A stretch of 64,000 nucleotides of DNA from an uncultured Pseudoxanthomonas sp. (GCA_937975725.1 CALJUL010000020.1:1-64000), one strand, 5' to 3'. Counted from the first letter of the stretch, positions 1 through 8,639 are shown. Program-made: numbers and translations. The notes: generated from the letters alone by a model not told the origin.

Positions 1-1
1 G

Positions 2-901
2 GAGAAGGAGGGCGCCTACGGCAACGCCGAGCGGCGCACGCAGTTCTGGCACCAACTGGTGGAGGCGCCCGGTCAGGCGAAGTCGGATCTGTGGCAGTTG
101 ATGGAATTCTCCAAGCGCTTCACCACCGACGAGTGCTGGCCGGCGGAGATCCTGGCGGCGAACCCGCAGTTCAAGGGCAAGACCCTGTTCGACGTGCTGT
201 ACCGCAACGGCAACGTGGACAGGTTCCCGGTGTCCGATATCGAGCCCGGCTACGCCAACGACGAATCACACGCCTTCGGCTTCTACGTGCACAAGGGGCT
301 GTTCGAGGAATACGCCGTCTTCGGCCGCGGCCACGGCCACGACCTGGCGCCGTTCGACACCTACCACCAGGCGCGCGGCCTGCGCTGGCCGGTGGTGGAC
401 GGCAAGGAGACGCGCTGGCGTTACCGCGAGGGCGCGGACCCCTACGTGAAGGCGGGCAAAGGCTTCGAGTTCTACGGCAACAAGGACGGCAGGGCGGTGA
501 TCTGGGCGCTGCCCTACGAGCCGCCGGCCGAATCGCCGGACGCCGAGTTCGACCTGTGGCTGGTGACCGGGCGCGTGCTGGAGCACTGGCATTCCGGCTC
601 CATGACCATGCGCGTGCCGGAGCTTTACAAGGCGTTCCCGGCGGCGGTGGTGTTCATGAACCCGGACGATGCGAGGGAGCGCGGGCTCAAGCGTGGCGAC
701 GAGATCGTGGTGGCGTCGCGGCGCGGCGAGATGCGCTCGCGCGTGGAGACGCGCGGACGCAACCGGATGCCGCGCGGGGTGGTGTTCGTGCCCTGGTTCG
801 ACGCCGGCCAGTTGATCAACAAGGTCACGCTGGACGCGACCGACCCGATTTCCAAGCAGACCGACTACAAGAAGTGCGCCGTGAAGGTCGTGGCGGCCTA
901 G
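2..901 (+). CDS. napA: Periplasmic nitrate reductase catalytic subunit NapA (3' part)
   Basis: This is the last 299 codons of a molybdopterin oxidoreductase; the start lies left of the window. The frame is open from base 2 to a TAG at 899. The translated part matches the C-terminal half of NapA: it includes the stretch GRVLEHWHSGSMTMRVPEL, typical of the molybdopterin dinucleotide-binding domain of NapA-type reductases, and ends in the usual 'TDYKKCAVKV' tail. NapA reduces nitrate to nitrite in the periplasm with electrons from NapB. It lies 10 bp before napB and is followed by napC, so this is the end of a nap operon. The 4Fe-4S and Tat regions are outside the window and cannot be checked. 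Confidence 0.95.
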   Translation, partial: EKEGAYGNAERRTQFWHQLVEAPGQAKSDLWQLMEFSKRFTTDECWPAEILAANPQFKGKTLFDVLYRNGNVDRFPVSDIEPGYANDESHAFGFYVHKGLFEEYAVFGRGHGHDLAPFDTYHQARGLRWPVVDGKETRWRYREGADPYVKAGKGFEFYGNKDGRAVIWALPYEPPAESPDAEFDLWLVTGRVLEHWHSGSMTMRVPELYKAFPAAVVFMNPDDARERGLKRGDEIVVASRRGEMRSRVETRGRNRMPRGVVFVPWFDAGQLINKVTLDATDPISKQTDYKKCAVKVVAA

Positions 902-911
902 GAGGCATCGC

Positions 912-1478
912 ATGCGCAACAAGCCCTTGATCGTCGCGGTCGCACTGGTGGCGGTGCTGTCGGTGCTGGTGTTCTCGGCCGGCTGGATGTTCGGCAAGGT
1001 GCGCGCCCGCGCCGACAACGCGCAGGCGGCCGCGGCCGCGCCGGCGCCGGTGGACGCGCGCGCGGTGTTCGTTCCCGGCGACGGCCAGATCGACGCGGTC
1101 CGCCGCGGCGTGCCGGTGGACCAGGAAGGCCATCCGCCGCCGATGGCGCGGGTGGAGAACACCGACATCAAGCGTACTCGCGCCTACCCGATGCAGCCGC
1201 CGACCATCCCGCACACCATCGACGGCTACCAGGTGGACAAGAACAGCAACCGCTGCATGCTGTGCCACGCGCGCGCCAACGCGGCGACGTTCCAGGCGCC
1301 GCCGGTCAGCGTGACCCACTACATGGACCGCGACGACCAGTTCCTGGCCGCCGTCTCGCCGCGCCGCTACTTCTGCAACCAGTGCCACGTGGTGCAGACC
1401 GACGCGCCGACGCTGGTGGCCAACGGCTTCCGCGACATCGACAGCGTGCTGTCGGCGCCGCCACCCGGAGGGCAATGA
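912..1478 (+). CDS. napB: Diheme cytochrome c NapB, nitrate reductase electron-transfer subunit
   Basis: The 188-residue protein has an N-terminal hydrophobic segment (residues about 5-26) that fits a signal anchor or signal peptide, and two CxxCH haem c motifs, CMLCH and CNQCH, as expected for NapB. The YQVDKNSNRCMLCH context and the YFCNQCHVVQ stretch are characteristic of the family. NapB passes electrons from NapC to NapA in the periplasm. AGGAGG eight bases before the ATG is a strong ribosome binding site. Its stop overlaps the start of napC (ATGA), which indicates translational coupling. Confidence 0.96.
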   Translation: MRNKPLIVAVALVAVLSVLVFSAGWMFGKVRARADNAQAAAAAPAPVDARAVFVPGDGQIDAVRRGVPVDQEGHPPPMARVENTDIKRTRAYPMQPPTIPHTIDGYQVDKNSNRCMLCHARANAATFQAPPVSVTHYMDRDDQFLAAVSPRRYFCNQCHVVQTDAPTLVANGFRDIDSVLSAPPPGGQ

Positions 1479-2080
1479 GCATGTGGCGGCGCGCCCGCGC
1501 TTGGGGCATGGGGCTGTGGCGCACCCTGCGCCTGCCTAGCCGGCACTACAGCCTGGGCTTCCTGACGGTGGCCGGCTTCATCGCCGGCATCGTGTTCTGG
1601 GGCGGCTTCAACACCGCGCTGGAGGCGACCAACACCGAGGCGTTCTGCACCAGTTGCCACGAGATGCGCGACAACGTGTTCGAGGAGCTGAAGACCACCA
1701 TCCACTACACCAACCGCTCCGGCGTGCGCGCCACCTGTCCGGACTGCCATGTCCCGCACAACTGGACCGACAAGATCGCGCGCAAGATGCAGGCGTCCAA
1801 GGAGGTCTGGGGCAAGATCTTCGGCACCATCAACACCCGCGAGAAGTTCCTCGATGAGCGCCTGATCCTGGCCACCCACGAATGGAGCCGGCTGAAGGCG
1901 AACGATTCGCTGGAGTGCCGCAATTGCCACAACTACGATTCGATGGACCTGACCCGGCAGGGCGGCCGCGCGGCGCAGGTCCACAAGCTGTGGCTGGGCA
2001 CTGGCAGGAAGACCTGCATCGACTGCCACAAGGGCATCGCCCACCGCCTGCCGGAGATGACCGGCGTGCCGCAGGGCTGA
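1475..2080 (+). CDS. napC: Tetraheme cytochrome c NapC/NirT, membrane quinol dehydrogenase
   Basis: The 201-residue protein has one N-terminal transmembrane helix (residues about 27-47) followed by four CxxCH motifs (CTSCH, CPDCH, CRNCH, CIDCH), the layout of NapC/NirT tetraheme quinol dehydrogenases. It takes electrons from the quinol pool and hands them to NapB. The start ATG overlaps the napB stop by four bases. A second in-frame ATG lies two codons later. It is the last gene of the operon and converges on the minus-strand GH20 gene. The 96-bp gap after it shows no clear terminator. Confidence 0.97.
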   Translation: MSMWRRARAWGMGLWRTLRLPSRHYSLGFLTVAGFIAGIVFWGGFNTALEATNTEAFCTSCHEMRDNVFEELKTTIHYTNRSGVRATCPDCHVPHNWTDKIARKMQASKEVWGKIFGTINTREKFLDERLILATHEWSRLKANDSLECRNCHNYDSMDLTRQGGRAAQVHKLWLGTGRKTCIDCHKGIAHRLPEMTGVPQG

Positions 2081-2176
2081 CGCGCGCGGGCCAGCCGGCG
2101 CCGGTCGCTCACGCGCAGCGGCCGCGCCGCACCCGCGGCTATCCGTGCCTGCCGATGGACCAGCGGAAGCGCGCGC

Positions 2177-4465
2177 TCAGTGCGCCAGCCACGCGGCCGG
2201 CACCGGCATCGGCGCGCCGCCGTCGACGCTGACCTGCAGCTCCAGCACGCGGTCGCCGCCGCCCTGGAAGTAGCGCAGCTCGAAGGCGTGCGCGCCGCGC
2301 GCCAGCCCGGCGCTGCCGTAGGTGACGCCCGGCGACTGCGGGCCGTCGCGGTCGATCAGCACGGCGTCGTCGATCAGCAGGCGCGCGCCGTCGTCGGAGG
2401 CCAGCGAGAACCGGTACACCGCGTCGGCGGGAACCCGCAGCACGCCGCGGTAGCGCAGGCCGAAGCGCTCCTGCGGCGCGAAGTCCGGGATGGCGATGGC
2501 GTCGGCGGCCTCGCTGCGCTGCGGGCGCGCAGCCAGCAGGTCGTCGGTGCGGTTCACCGGCATCTCGAAGTAGTCGCGCCGCAGGCCGGGTCGGCGTGCG
2601 CCCTCGTGCCCCGGCTGCGCCTGCCGCAGCGAGGTCAGGCCGTAGGTGGCGCGCATCACCGGGCCGAGCCGGCCGTCGGCGGTCAGCAGGCGGGCCGACA
2701 CGGTGGTCGGCGCCGCACCCAGCGCCAGCGCCAGCGGGCCGGCGTAGCGGGGCGAGGCCGCGTCCGGTGCGCGGCCGTCGGTGGTGTAGACGATCTGCGC
2801 CTCGCGCAGCGGCGAGCGCAGCGCCACCGTGGCCTGCGGCGACAGCGACAGCACGTCGCCGTCCAGCCCCAGCACTTCCGGTACGCGGTAGTTGACGTTG
2901 AGCCGGCCCAGCGCGCCCAGTTGCGGCGCCAGACGGTCGGCGAAATCCTCCCAGTCGCGGCGCGCGGCCGGCGTCCACAGCACTTCGCTCATCGCCAGCG
3001 CACGCGGCCACAGCATGTATTCGGCGGCCTGCGGTGTGCGGATGTGCTCGGTCCACAGGTTGGCCTGGCCGCCCAGCACGTGCGCGGCCTGTTCGGGCGT
3101 GAGCTGCGGCGGCACCGGCTCGAACGCGTAGACTTGCTTCAGCGGCAGGTACTGAGGGCAGTACGGTTCGTCCACCGCGCGCGACTGGCAGTAGTCGAAG
3201 TACGAATACGACACCGGCGTCATCACCACGTCGTGCCCGAGGCGGGCGGCCTTGGCGCCTTCGCCCACGCTGCGCCAGGCCATGATGGTGGTGCTCTGCG
3301 CCGGGTCGCCGGCCAGCATCTCGTCCCAGGCCAGCATGCGCCGGCCGTGCTGTTGCAGGTAGCGCTCCACCCGGCGCATGAACCAGCCCTGCAGCGCGTG
3401 CTCGTCCTTCAGCCCTTCACGGCGGATGATCTCCTGCGCCAGCACGCTCTCCTTCCAGCGCACGGTGGGCGCTTCGTCGCCGCCGACGTGGACGTACCGG
3501 GAGGGGAACACCGCCAGCACTTCGTCCAGCACGTCCTCGATGAAGGCGAAGGTCTTCTCGCTCGGGCAGACCACGTTGTCGTCCACGCCCCAGTCCACCC
3601 GCACCTCGAACGGCCCGGGCGTGCAGGCCAGCTCGGGATAGGCGGCCAGCGCGGCGACCGTGTGGCCGGGCATCTCGATCTCCGGCACCACGGTGATGTG
3701 CAGCTTCCGTGCGTACTCGACGATCTCGCGCGCCTGCGCCTGGGTGTAGAAGCCGCCGTAGCGCGTGCCGTCGTAGTCGATCCTGCCGTCGCGGCGGTAC
3801 AGCGCGGTCTGCGCGCGCCAGCCGCCGACCTCGGTCAGGCGCGGATAGCGCTTGATTTCTAGCCGCCAGCCCTGGTCGTCGGTGAGGTGCCAGTGCAGCA
3901 CGTTGAACTTGTAGCGCGCCATCAGGTCGAGCTGGCGCTTGATGTAGTCCATCGGGAACAGGTGGCGGCCCACGTCCAGGTGCAGCCCGCGCCAGGTAAA
4001 GCGCGGCGCGTCGGCGATGTCGACGTAGGCGATGCCGCCGCCGGCGTCGGCCGCCAGCAACTGGCGCAGCGTCTGCAATCCGTAGAACAGTCCTTCGCCG
4101 GTCGCCGCCTGCACGCGGATGCCCTGTGCGTCCACCCGCAGCGCGTAGCCCTCGCGGTGCGCCTCCGCGTCCGGCACCAGCGCCAGGGTCAGGTCGGCCT
4201 TCCCGCCGGCCGGCGCCAGCGGGCGCTGCCAGGCCGCGTGCAGGATGTCGCCGGCCAGCGCGCGCAGGTCGCCGAGGCCGGCGGTATCGCCTTCCACCGC
4301 CACGCGCAGCGTCTTGCCCGGCCGGTACAGGCCGGGCTGCGCCTCGATGTGCGCCGGCAGCGGCACCACCGACGGCGTGGCCGCGTCCGGTGCGGCGGCG
4401 AAGGACAGGCACGGCATGCCCAGGGCGAGGACGAGCAGCAGGGCGCGGGAGGAGGATAGGGGCAT
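2177..4465 (-). CDS. GH20 beta-N-acetylhexosaminidase with C-terminal PA14-like domain
   Basis: This 762-residue secreted hexosaminidase removes terminal beta-GlcNAc or GalNAc. It has a signal peptide (residues 1-24, ending SFAAA), a GH20b-type domain (about 30-155) and the GH20 barrel (about 155-500). The barrel carries the catalytic D330-E331 pair in HVGGDEAP and the HWHLTDDQGW motif. A chitobiase C-terminal-type segment follows, and the last 110 residues look like a PA14 domain (RYRGVLRVPADAVYRFSLASDD pattern). The ATG at 4465 was chosen because AGGAG stands six bases upstream. The frame stays open 40 codons further upstream, but that extension would encode no signal peptide. It is divergent from a DeoR-type regulator. 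It could act on N-glycan antennae or on chitin fragments; the sequence does not decide. Confidence 0.93.
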   Translation of the reverse strand: MPLSSSRALLLVLALGMPCLSFAAAPDAATPSVVPLPAHIEAQPGLYRPGKTLRVAVEGDTAGLGDLRALAGDILHAAWQRPLAPAGGKADLTLALVPDAEAHREGYALRVDAQGIRVQAATGEGLFYGLQTLRQLLAADAGGGIAYVDIADAPRFTWRGLHLDVGRHLFPMDYIKRQLDLMARYKFNVLHWHLTDDQGWRLEIKRYPRLTEVGGWRAQTALYRRDGRIDYDGTRYGGFYTQAQAREIVEYARKLHITVVPEIEMPGHTVAALAAYPELACTPGPFEVRVDWGVDDNVVCPSEKTFAFIEDVLDEVLAVFPSRYVHVGGDEAPTVRWKESVLAQEIIRREGLKDEHALQGWFMRRVERYLQQHGRRMLAWDEMLAGDPAQSTTIMAWRSVGEGAKAARLGHDVVMTPVSYSYFDYCQSRAVDEPYCPQYLPLKQVYAFEPVPPQLTPEQAAHVLGGQANLWTEHIRTPQAAEYMLWPRALAMSEVLWTPAARRDWEDFADRLAPQLGALGRLNVNYRVPEVLGLDGDVLSLSPQATVALRSPLREAQIVYTTDGRAPDAASPRYAGPLALALGAAPTTVSARLLTADGRLGPVMRATYGLTSLRQAQPGHEGARRPGLRRDYFEMPVNRTDDLLAARPQRSEAADAIAIPDFAPQERFGLRYRGVLRVPADAVYRFSLASDDGARLLIDDAVLIDRDGPQSPGVTYGSAGLARGAHAFELRYFQGGGDRVLELQVSVDGGAPMPVPAAWLAH

Positions 4466-4569
4466 GGCGTTCTCCTGGGCGGACAGGTCGGGCGGCAGGC
4501 GCGTGGAAAGGGATGGGAAGGGCTCGCCCTGCATTGACAGGGGCGAGCACGGTCCGGAAAAATGAAAAT

Positions 4570-4597
4570 TATCGAAGCCATCCAAAGGCTATCGAAG
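4570..4597. promoter_or_regulatory. Direct repeat TATCGAAG x2, candidate DeoR-type operator
   Basis: The octamer TATCGAAG occurs at 4570-4577 and again at 4590-4597, exactly 20 bp apart (two helical turns), in the AT-richer gap between the divergent GH20 and DeoR-family genes. Between the copies lies AGCC-N7-GGCT, a short inverted repeat. Direct repeats in the regulator-target gap fit an operator for a DeoR-family protein. This is inferred from position and pattern only. Confidence 0.5.
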
Positions 4598-4641
4598 TGA
4601 AACGCCCGGCACAACGGAAAATCCCGTCCCTCGTCACGGAA

Positions 4642-5472
4642 ATGCACAGCGACCCGGCGGCCCCGTCGCCACCGGCGCAGGAGCCGCCCGCGCGCCACCG
4701 TTTCGGCCAGGGCCGCCGGCGCCTGATCGCCGACTACGTGAAGGCGCAGGGCAGCGCGACGGTGGAGGAACTGGCGGCCTGCTTCGGCGTGTCCACGGTC
4801 ACCGTGCGCGCGGACCTCAACGCGCTGGCGGCGGGCGGCTGGCTGGAGCGCACCCACGGCGGTGCGCTGATGGCGCAGGACGCCGACGCGCCGAGCGTGC
4901 CGCCGTTCGCCCAGCGCGTCGGGCACCGGCATGCGGAAAAGGTGCGGATCGCGGCCCTGGCCGCGCGCATGATCGGCGACGGCGACACCGTGCTGCTGGA
5001 TTCGGGCACCACCACCGTGGAACTGGCGCGGCAGATCCGCCACCTGCCGCTGCGCGCGCTGACCGTGGTCTCCAACGCCATCGACGTGGCGGCGGAACTG
5101 GCCGACGTGGCGCACGTGCGCGTGGTGATGCCCGGCGGCGTATTGCAGGCGCTGTCGCGCTCGCTGGTGGGGCCGGGCGCCGAGGCGGCGCTGGCGCGGA
5201 TCCGCGCGGACCTGTGCTTCCTGGGCGCGGACGGCTTCGACACCGTGGCCGGCATCACCACGTCCGACCCGCTGGAGGCGCGCCTCAACCAGTGCATGCT
5301 GGGCGCGGCGGAGCGGCGCATCGCGCTGGTCGACGCCAGCAAGCTGGGGCGCCGCAACCTGGCGCGCATCGCGCCGCTGTCGGCGCTGTCGTGCCTGGTG
5401 ACCGACACCGGCGCGCCGGCCCCCATCGTGACCGCCTGCCGCGAGGCCGGCCTGGACGTGCAACTGGCATGA
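4642..5472 (+). CDS. DeoR/GlpR-family transcriptional regulator
   Basis: This 276-residue regulator has an N-terminal winged helix-turn-helix (about residues 20-75; VEELAACFGVSTVTVRADLN recognition region, then the typical ERTHGGAL turn). A DeoR C-terminal sensor domain follows, with the LLDSGTTT and FLGADGFD motifs that bind phosphosugars in the family. The ATG at 4642 gives a standard length; a GTG at 4597 would add 15 residues and overlap the repeat operator. Members of the AgaR/GlpR type often repress amino-sugar genes, which suits the divergent hexosaminidase. An alkaline-phosphatase-like gene follows 64 bp downstream on the same strand. The effector is unknown. Confidence 0.9.
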   Translation: MHSDPAAPSPPAQEPPARHRFGQGRRRLIADYVKAQGSATVEELAACFGVSTVTVRADLNALAAGGWLERTHGGALMAQDADAPSVPPFAQRVGHRHAEKVRIAALAARMIGDGDTVLLDSGTTTVELARQIRHLPLRALTVVSNAIDVAAELADVAHVRVVMPGGVLQALSRSLVGPGAEAALARIRADLCFLGADGFDTVAGITTSDPLEARLNQCMLGAAERRIALVDASKLGRRNLARIAPLSALSCLVTDTGAPAPIVTACREAGLDVQLA

Positions 5473-5536
5473 AGGCCGCGGATGCCGCGCGGCGTCCACT
5501 TCCGCGGCACCCGTGAAAAACCGGAAGGAGCAGGCG

Positions 5537-6667
5537 ATGAACACCGTGGCGAAGACGATCCTGCGCGGCCTGACCGCACTGCTGCTGGGGCTGGCGGCGC
5601 AGGCACCTGCACAGACGCAGGCGGACGCACCGCCGCGCGGGCCCAACGTGGTAGTGGTCACGCTGGACGGCGTGCGCGTGCAGGAGATGTTCGGCGGCCT
5701 GGACGAGGAGATCGTGCGCAGCGCCGCCCCCGAGGGCGATGGCGAGGTCGCGCGCGCGTTCGCGCCCTATCGCGGCGCCACCGCCGCCGAGCGGCGCGAA
5801 CGGCTGATGCCGTTCTTCTGGGGCACGCTGATGCGCGAGCACGGCTGGATCGCCGGCAACGCGGCGCTGGGCAGCCGCGTGCGCCTGGGCAACCGCCAGC
5901 GCTTCTCCTACCCGGGCTATGCGGAACTGCTGACCGGCGTGCCGCGTGATGGCACCGTCACCAGCAACGCGCTGGTCCAGAATCCGCACCCCACCGTGCT
6001 GGAATTCGTGCGCGAACGGCTGCGTCTGCCGCGTGCCGACGTGGCCGTGTTCGGTTCCTGGGACCGCTTCGCGGTGATCCCGGAGCACGTGCCCGGCAGC
6101 CTGACGGTCAACGCCGGCTTCATGCCGTTCGAGGACGCGGACCCCGGCATCGCCCGCCTCGATGCGGTGCAGGCGCAGGCGCGCACCTGGCGCAGCGAGC
6201 GCTTCGACGCCTTCACCGCCGCGTTCGCGCTGCGCTACCTGGAGCGCGAGCGGCCGCGCCTGCTGTACGTGGGCCTGGGCGACACCGACGAATGGGCGCA
6301 CGCCGGCCGCTACCTCGACACTCTGGAGGGGTTGGCGCTGGCCGACCGCTTCCTGCGCACGCTGTGGGAATGGCTGCAGGCGCAGCCGAACTACCGCGGC
6401 AACACGCTGCTGATCGTCGCCACCGACCACGGCCGCGGGCGCACGCCGCGCGACTGGCAGCACCACGGCCCGGACGTGGAGGGCGCGCAGGACGTGTGGC
6501 TGGCGATGGCGGGCAGCGGCCAGGCGCTGCGCGGCGAACTGCGCGATGCGCCGGAGCTGCGGCAGGGGCAGGTCGCGGCCAGTATCGCCGCCGCGTTCGG
6601 CCTGGACTTCCGCGAGCGCGAGCCGCAGGCCGGCGAACCGGTGCAGGCGACCCTGCGCCGGCCCTGA
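5537..6667 (+). CDS. Secreted alkaline phosphatase-superfamily protein, substrate unknown
   Basis: The 376-residue protein has a signal peptide (residues 1-25, ending in APAQ). Its core keeps metal-site landmarks of the alkaline phosphatase/phosphodiesterase superfamily: VVVTLDGVRVQEMFGG (first Asp ligand), SYPGYAELLTG (candidate Ser nucleophile region), GLGDTDEWAH and VATDHGRG (second metal-site ligands), then a conserved His in QHHG. The family covers phosphodiesterases, phosphotransferases and sulfatases. No sulfatase Cys/Ser-x-Pro-x-Arg signature is visible, so a phospho-substrate is more likely. GGAAGGAG lies seven bases before the ATG. It probably shares a transcript with the preceding DeoR gene. 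Confidence 0.75.
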   Translation: MNTVAKTILRGLTALLLGLAAQAPAQTQADAPPRGPNVVVVTLDGVRVQEMFGGLDEEIVRSAAPEGDGEVARAFAPYRGATAAERRERLMPFFWGTLMREHGWIAGNAALGSRVRLGNRQRFSYPGYAELLTGVPRDGTVTSNALVQNPHPTVLEFVRERLRLPRADVAVFGSWDRFAVIPEHVPGSLTVNAGFMPFEDADPGIARLDAVQAQARTWRSERFDAFTAAFALRYLERERPRLLYVGLGDTDEWAHAGRYLDTLEGLALADRFLRTLWEWLQAQPNYRGNTLLIVATDHGRGRTPRDWQHHGPDVEGAQDVWLAMAGSGQALRGELRDAPELRQGQVAASIAAAFGLDFREREPQAGEPVQATLRRP

Positions 6668-6685
6668 GCCGGCGGCGCGCTGGCC

Positions 6686-6691
6686 TATAAT
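6686..6691 (+). promoter_or_regulatory. Perfect -10 hexamer TATAAT of the lldR-lldD transcript
   Basis: TATAAT lies just after the previous stop codon in very GC-rich surroundings. No convincing -35 hexamer is seen 16-18 bp upstream. A start near 6698 would leave about 40 bases before the GTG at 6739 but only about 10 before the ATG at 6709, which favours the GTG start. Confidence 0.55.
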
Positions 6692-6738
6692 CCGCGCACA
6701 TCCCTTCGATGACGCTGTCGCGGATGCGGAGCCCACGC

Positions 6739-7503
6739 GTGCCAGTCAAGAGCATCCAGAACCGCCGTCTCTACCAGCAGATCGCCGACCAGTTGCGCGG
6801 CATGATCAACCGCGGCGAGTACCCGCCGGGCAGCTACCTGCCGCCGGAGCGCGAACTCTCGCAGCAGTTCGGCGTCAGCCGCACCTCGCTGCGCGAAGCG
6901 CTGATCGCGCTGGAGGTGCTGGGCCTGGTGCGCGTGCGCGTCGGCGACGGGGTGAGCGTGGTGGGGCCGGAGCCCACCGGCGCCTCGGCGCCCGTCCCGG
7001 CGCTGGACAAGGCGCGCCATCTCAACCCGTGGACGCTGGACCCGGAACTGGGCGTGGTGGCCGATTTCGGCGCGGAGATCCCACCTTTCTCGCTGCTCAG
7101 CGCGCGCCGGCTGGTGGAGCCGGAAGCGGCCGCGCTGGCCGCGGAGAACGCCAGCGAGGAGGAGATCGCCGGCATCCGCGACGCGCTGCAACGGAACATC
7201 GCCGACAACCTGCACGGCTCCACCACCCACCCCGGCGACCGCCTGCTGCACGTGCGCATCGCCGACGCCAGCGGCAACCCGGCCTACGCGCTGCTGATCC
7301 GCCACCTGCTGGGGCACCAGTACGGCGCCATGTTCCAGCGCCTGCAACAGCTCTACACCCCGCGCGACATGCCGCACCGTTCCGAGGACGAACACCGCGC
7401 CATCGTCGACGCGATCTGCGCGCGCGACCCCGCCGCCGCGCGCAAGGCCATGCGCACCCACCTGGATTCGGTGATCCGGATCTTCTCGCGGGGCAAGACC
7501 TGA
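6739..7503 (+). CDS. GntR/FadR-subfamily regulator, LldR-like
   Basis: The protein has an N-terminal winged helix-turn-helix (LYQQIADQLRGMINRGEYPP, PPERELSQQFGVSRTSLREAL) and an all-helical FadR/FCD effector domain. His-rich sites appear around LLHVRIADASGN and HRSEDEHRAIV, where FCD proteins bind a metal and a carboxylate ligand. The GTG at 6739 is preferred: GGAG stands nine bases upstream and the TATAAT box sits about 50 bp before it. ATGs at 6709 and 6724 are alternatives. Its stop overlaps the lldD start (TGATG), so the two are coupled. Known LldR proteins sense L-lactate and bind ATTGG-N4-ACCAAT-type sites, and such a site occurs three times in this window. It is therefore the best candidate regulator of the fucose and N-glycan genes, which is inference. 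Confidence 0.88.
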   Translation: MPVKSIQNRRLYQQIADQLRGMINRGEYPPGSYLPPERELSQQFGVSRTSLREALIALEVLGLVRVRVGDGVSVVGPEPTGASAPVPALDKARHLNPWTLDPELGVVADFGAEIPPFSLLSARRLVEPEAAALAAENASEEEIAGIRDALQRNIADNLHGSTTHPGDRLLHVRIADASGNPAYALLIRHLLGHQYGAMFQRLQQLYTPRDMPHRSEDEHRAIVDAICARDPAAARKAMRTHLDSVIRIFSRGKT

Positions 7504-8639
7504 TGGGCCGCCCGGTCGCCGACCTGCGCGAGGCCGCCCGCCGGCGGCTGCCGCGGCTGCTGTTCGACTACATCGACGGCGGCGCCTACGACGAGGTCAC
7601 CATCCGCCGCAACCGCGAGGACCTCGCCCACCTGGCGCTGCGCCAGCGGGTGATGACCGACATCTCCGCGCTGTCGATGGGCACCGAGTTGTTCGGGCAG
7701 GCGCTGTCGATGCCGCTGGCGCTGGCGCCGGTCGGCTTCTCCGGCATGTACGCGCGTCGCGGCGAAGTGCAGGCCGCGCGCGCCGCGCACGCGGCCGGCG
7801 TGCCGTTCTGCCTGTCCACGCTGAGCATCTGCGGGCTGGAGGAAGTGGTGCGCGACAGCGGCGCGCCGGTCTGGTTCCAGTTCTACATGCTGCGCGACCG
7901 CGGCTTCTGCGCCTCGCTGCTGCAACGCGCGCAGGCGGCCGGCTGCCCGGTGCTGCTGATGACCGTGGACCTGCCGATCGCCGGTGCGCGCTACCGCGAC
8001 CTGCGCTCGGGCATGTCCGGACCGTCGGGCTGGCGCGGGCAGTGGATGCGACTGTGGCAGGGCGCCACCCATCCGCGCTGGCTGTGGGACGTGTGGGCGC
8101 GTGGGCGGCCGCACGGCTTCGGCAACCTGCCGGCGGAAGTCGCGGCCGGTGGCGTCGGCGGCTTCGCCTCGTGGATCAAGGCCAACTTCGACCCGACCGT
8201 TACCTGGCGCGACATCGAATGGGTGCGCCGCCACTGGAACGGGCCGCTGGTCATCAAGGGCCTGCTCGACCGCGACGACGCGCGCGCCGCGATGCAGGCC
8301 GGGGTGGACGGCATCGTGGTGTCCAACCACGGCGGCCGCCAGCTCGACGGCGTGCCTTCGGGCATCGCCGCGCTGCCGGCGATCGTCGAGGAAGTCGCCG
8401 GCCGCATGCCGGTGTTGATGGACGGCGGCATCCGTTCCGGCCTGGACGTGCTGCGCGCGCTGGCGCTGGGCGCCGACGCCTGCCTGGCCGGCAAGGCGTG
8501 GGCCTATGCGCTGGGTGCCGGCGGCCAGGCCGGCGTGGCGGAGATGCTCGGCACGCTGCGCGCCGAACTGGAAGTGGCGATGTCGCTGACCGGCTGCACC
8601 GACGTGCGCAAGGCTGGGCGCGACCTGCTGGTGGACTGA
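7503..8639 (+). CDS. lldD: FMN-dependent L-lactate dehydrogenase
   Basis: This 378-residue alpha-hydroxyacid oxidoreductase oxidises L-lactate to pyruvate at the inner membrane and passes electrons to quinone. The family signature VSNHGGRQLDG carries the catalytic His (H276). PLALAPVGFSGM, the DGGIRSGLDVLRALALGAD phosphate-binding stretch and the Arg after the catalytic His-Gly-Gly are all present. The length is normal for LldD. ATG 7503 overlaps the regulator stop. In the Xanthomonas route of L-fucose breakdown the end products are pyruvate and L-lactate, so an L-lactate dehydrogenase beside a fucose operon makes metabolic sense. Confidence 0.93.
   Translation: MGRPVADLREAARRRLPRLLFDYIDGGAYDEVTIRRNREDLAHLALRQRVMTDISALSMGTELFGQALSMPLALAPVGFSGMYARRGEVQAARAAHAAGVPFCLSTLSICGLEEVVRDSGAPVWFQFYMLRDRGFCASLLQRAQAAGCPVLLMTVDLPIAGARYRDLRSGMSGPSGWRGQWMRLWQGATHPRWLWDVWARGRPHGFGNLPAEVAAGGVGGFASWIKANFDPTVTWRDIEWVRRHWNGPLVIKGLLDRDDARAAMQAGVDGIVVSNHGGRQLDGVPSGIAALPAIVEEVAGRMPVLMDGGIRSGLDVLRALALGADACLAGKAWAYALGAGGQAGVAEMLGTLRAELEVAMSLTGCTDVRKAGRDLLVD

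Noticed and set aside
4126..4641. Upstream extension of the DeoR-family frame
   Set aside because: It runs antisense through the signal peptide of the GH20 gene and gives Arg/Pro-rich low-complexity sequence. The family starts at about 4642.
6709..6738. ATG 6709 as start of the LldR-like regulator
   Set aside because: It has no ribosome binding site and lies only about 10 bases after the start expected from the TATAAT box. GTG 6739 has GGAG at good distance. It cannot be excluded.
6739..7503. Naming the regulator fadR or lldR
   Set aside because: The subfamily is clear but the ligand is not. The fucose pathway acids are as likely as lactate, so no symbol is given.
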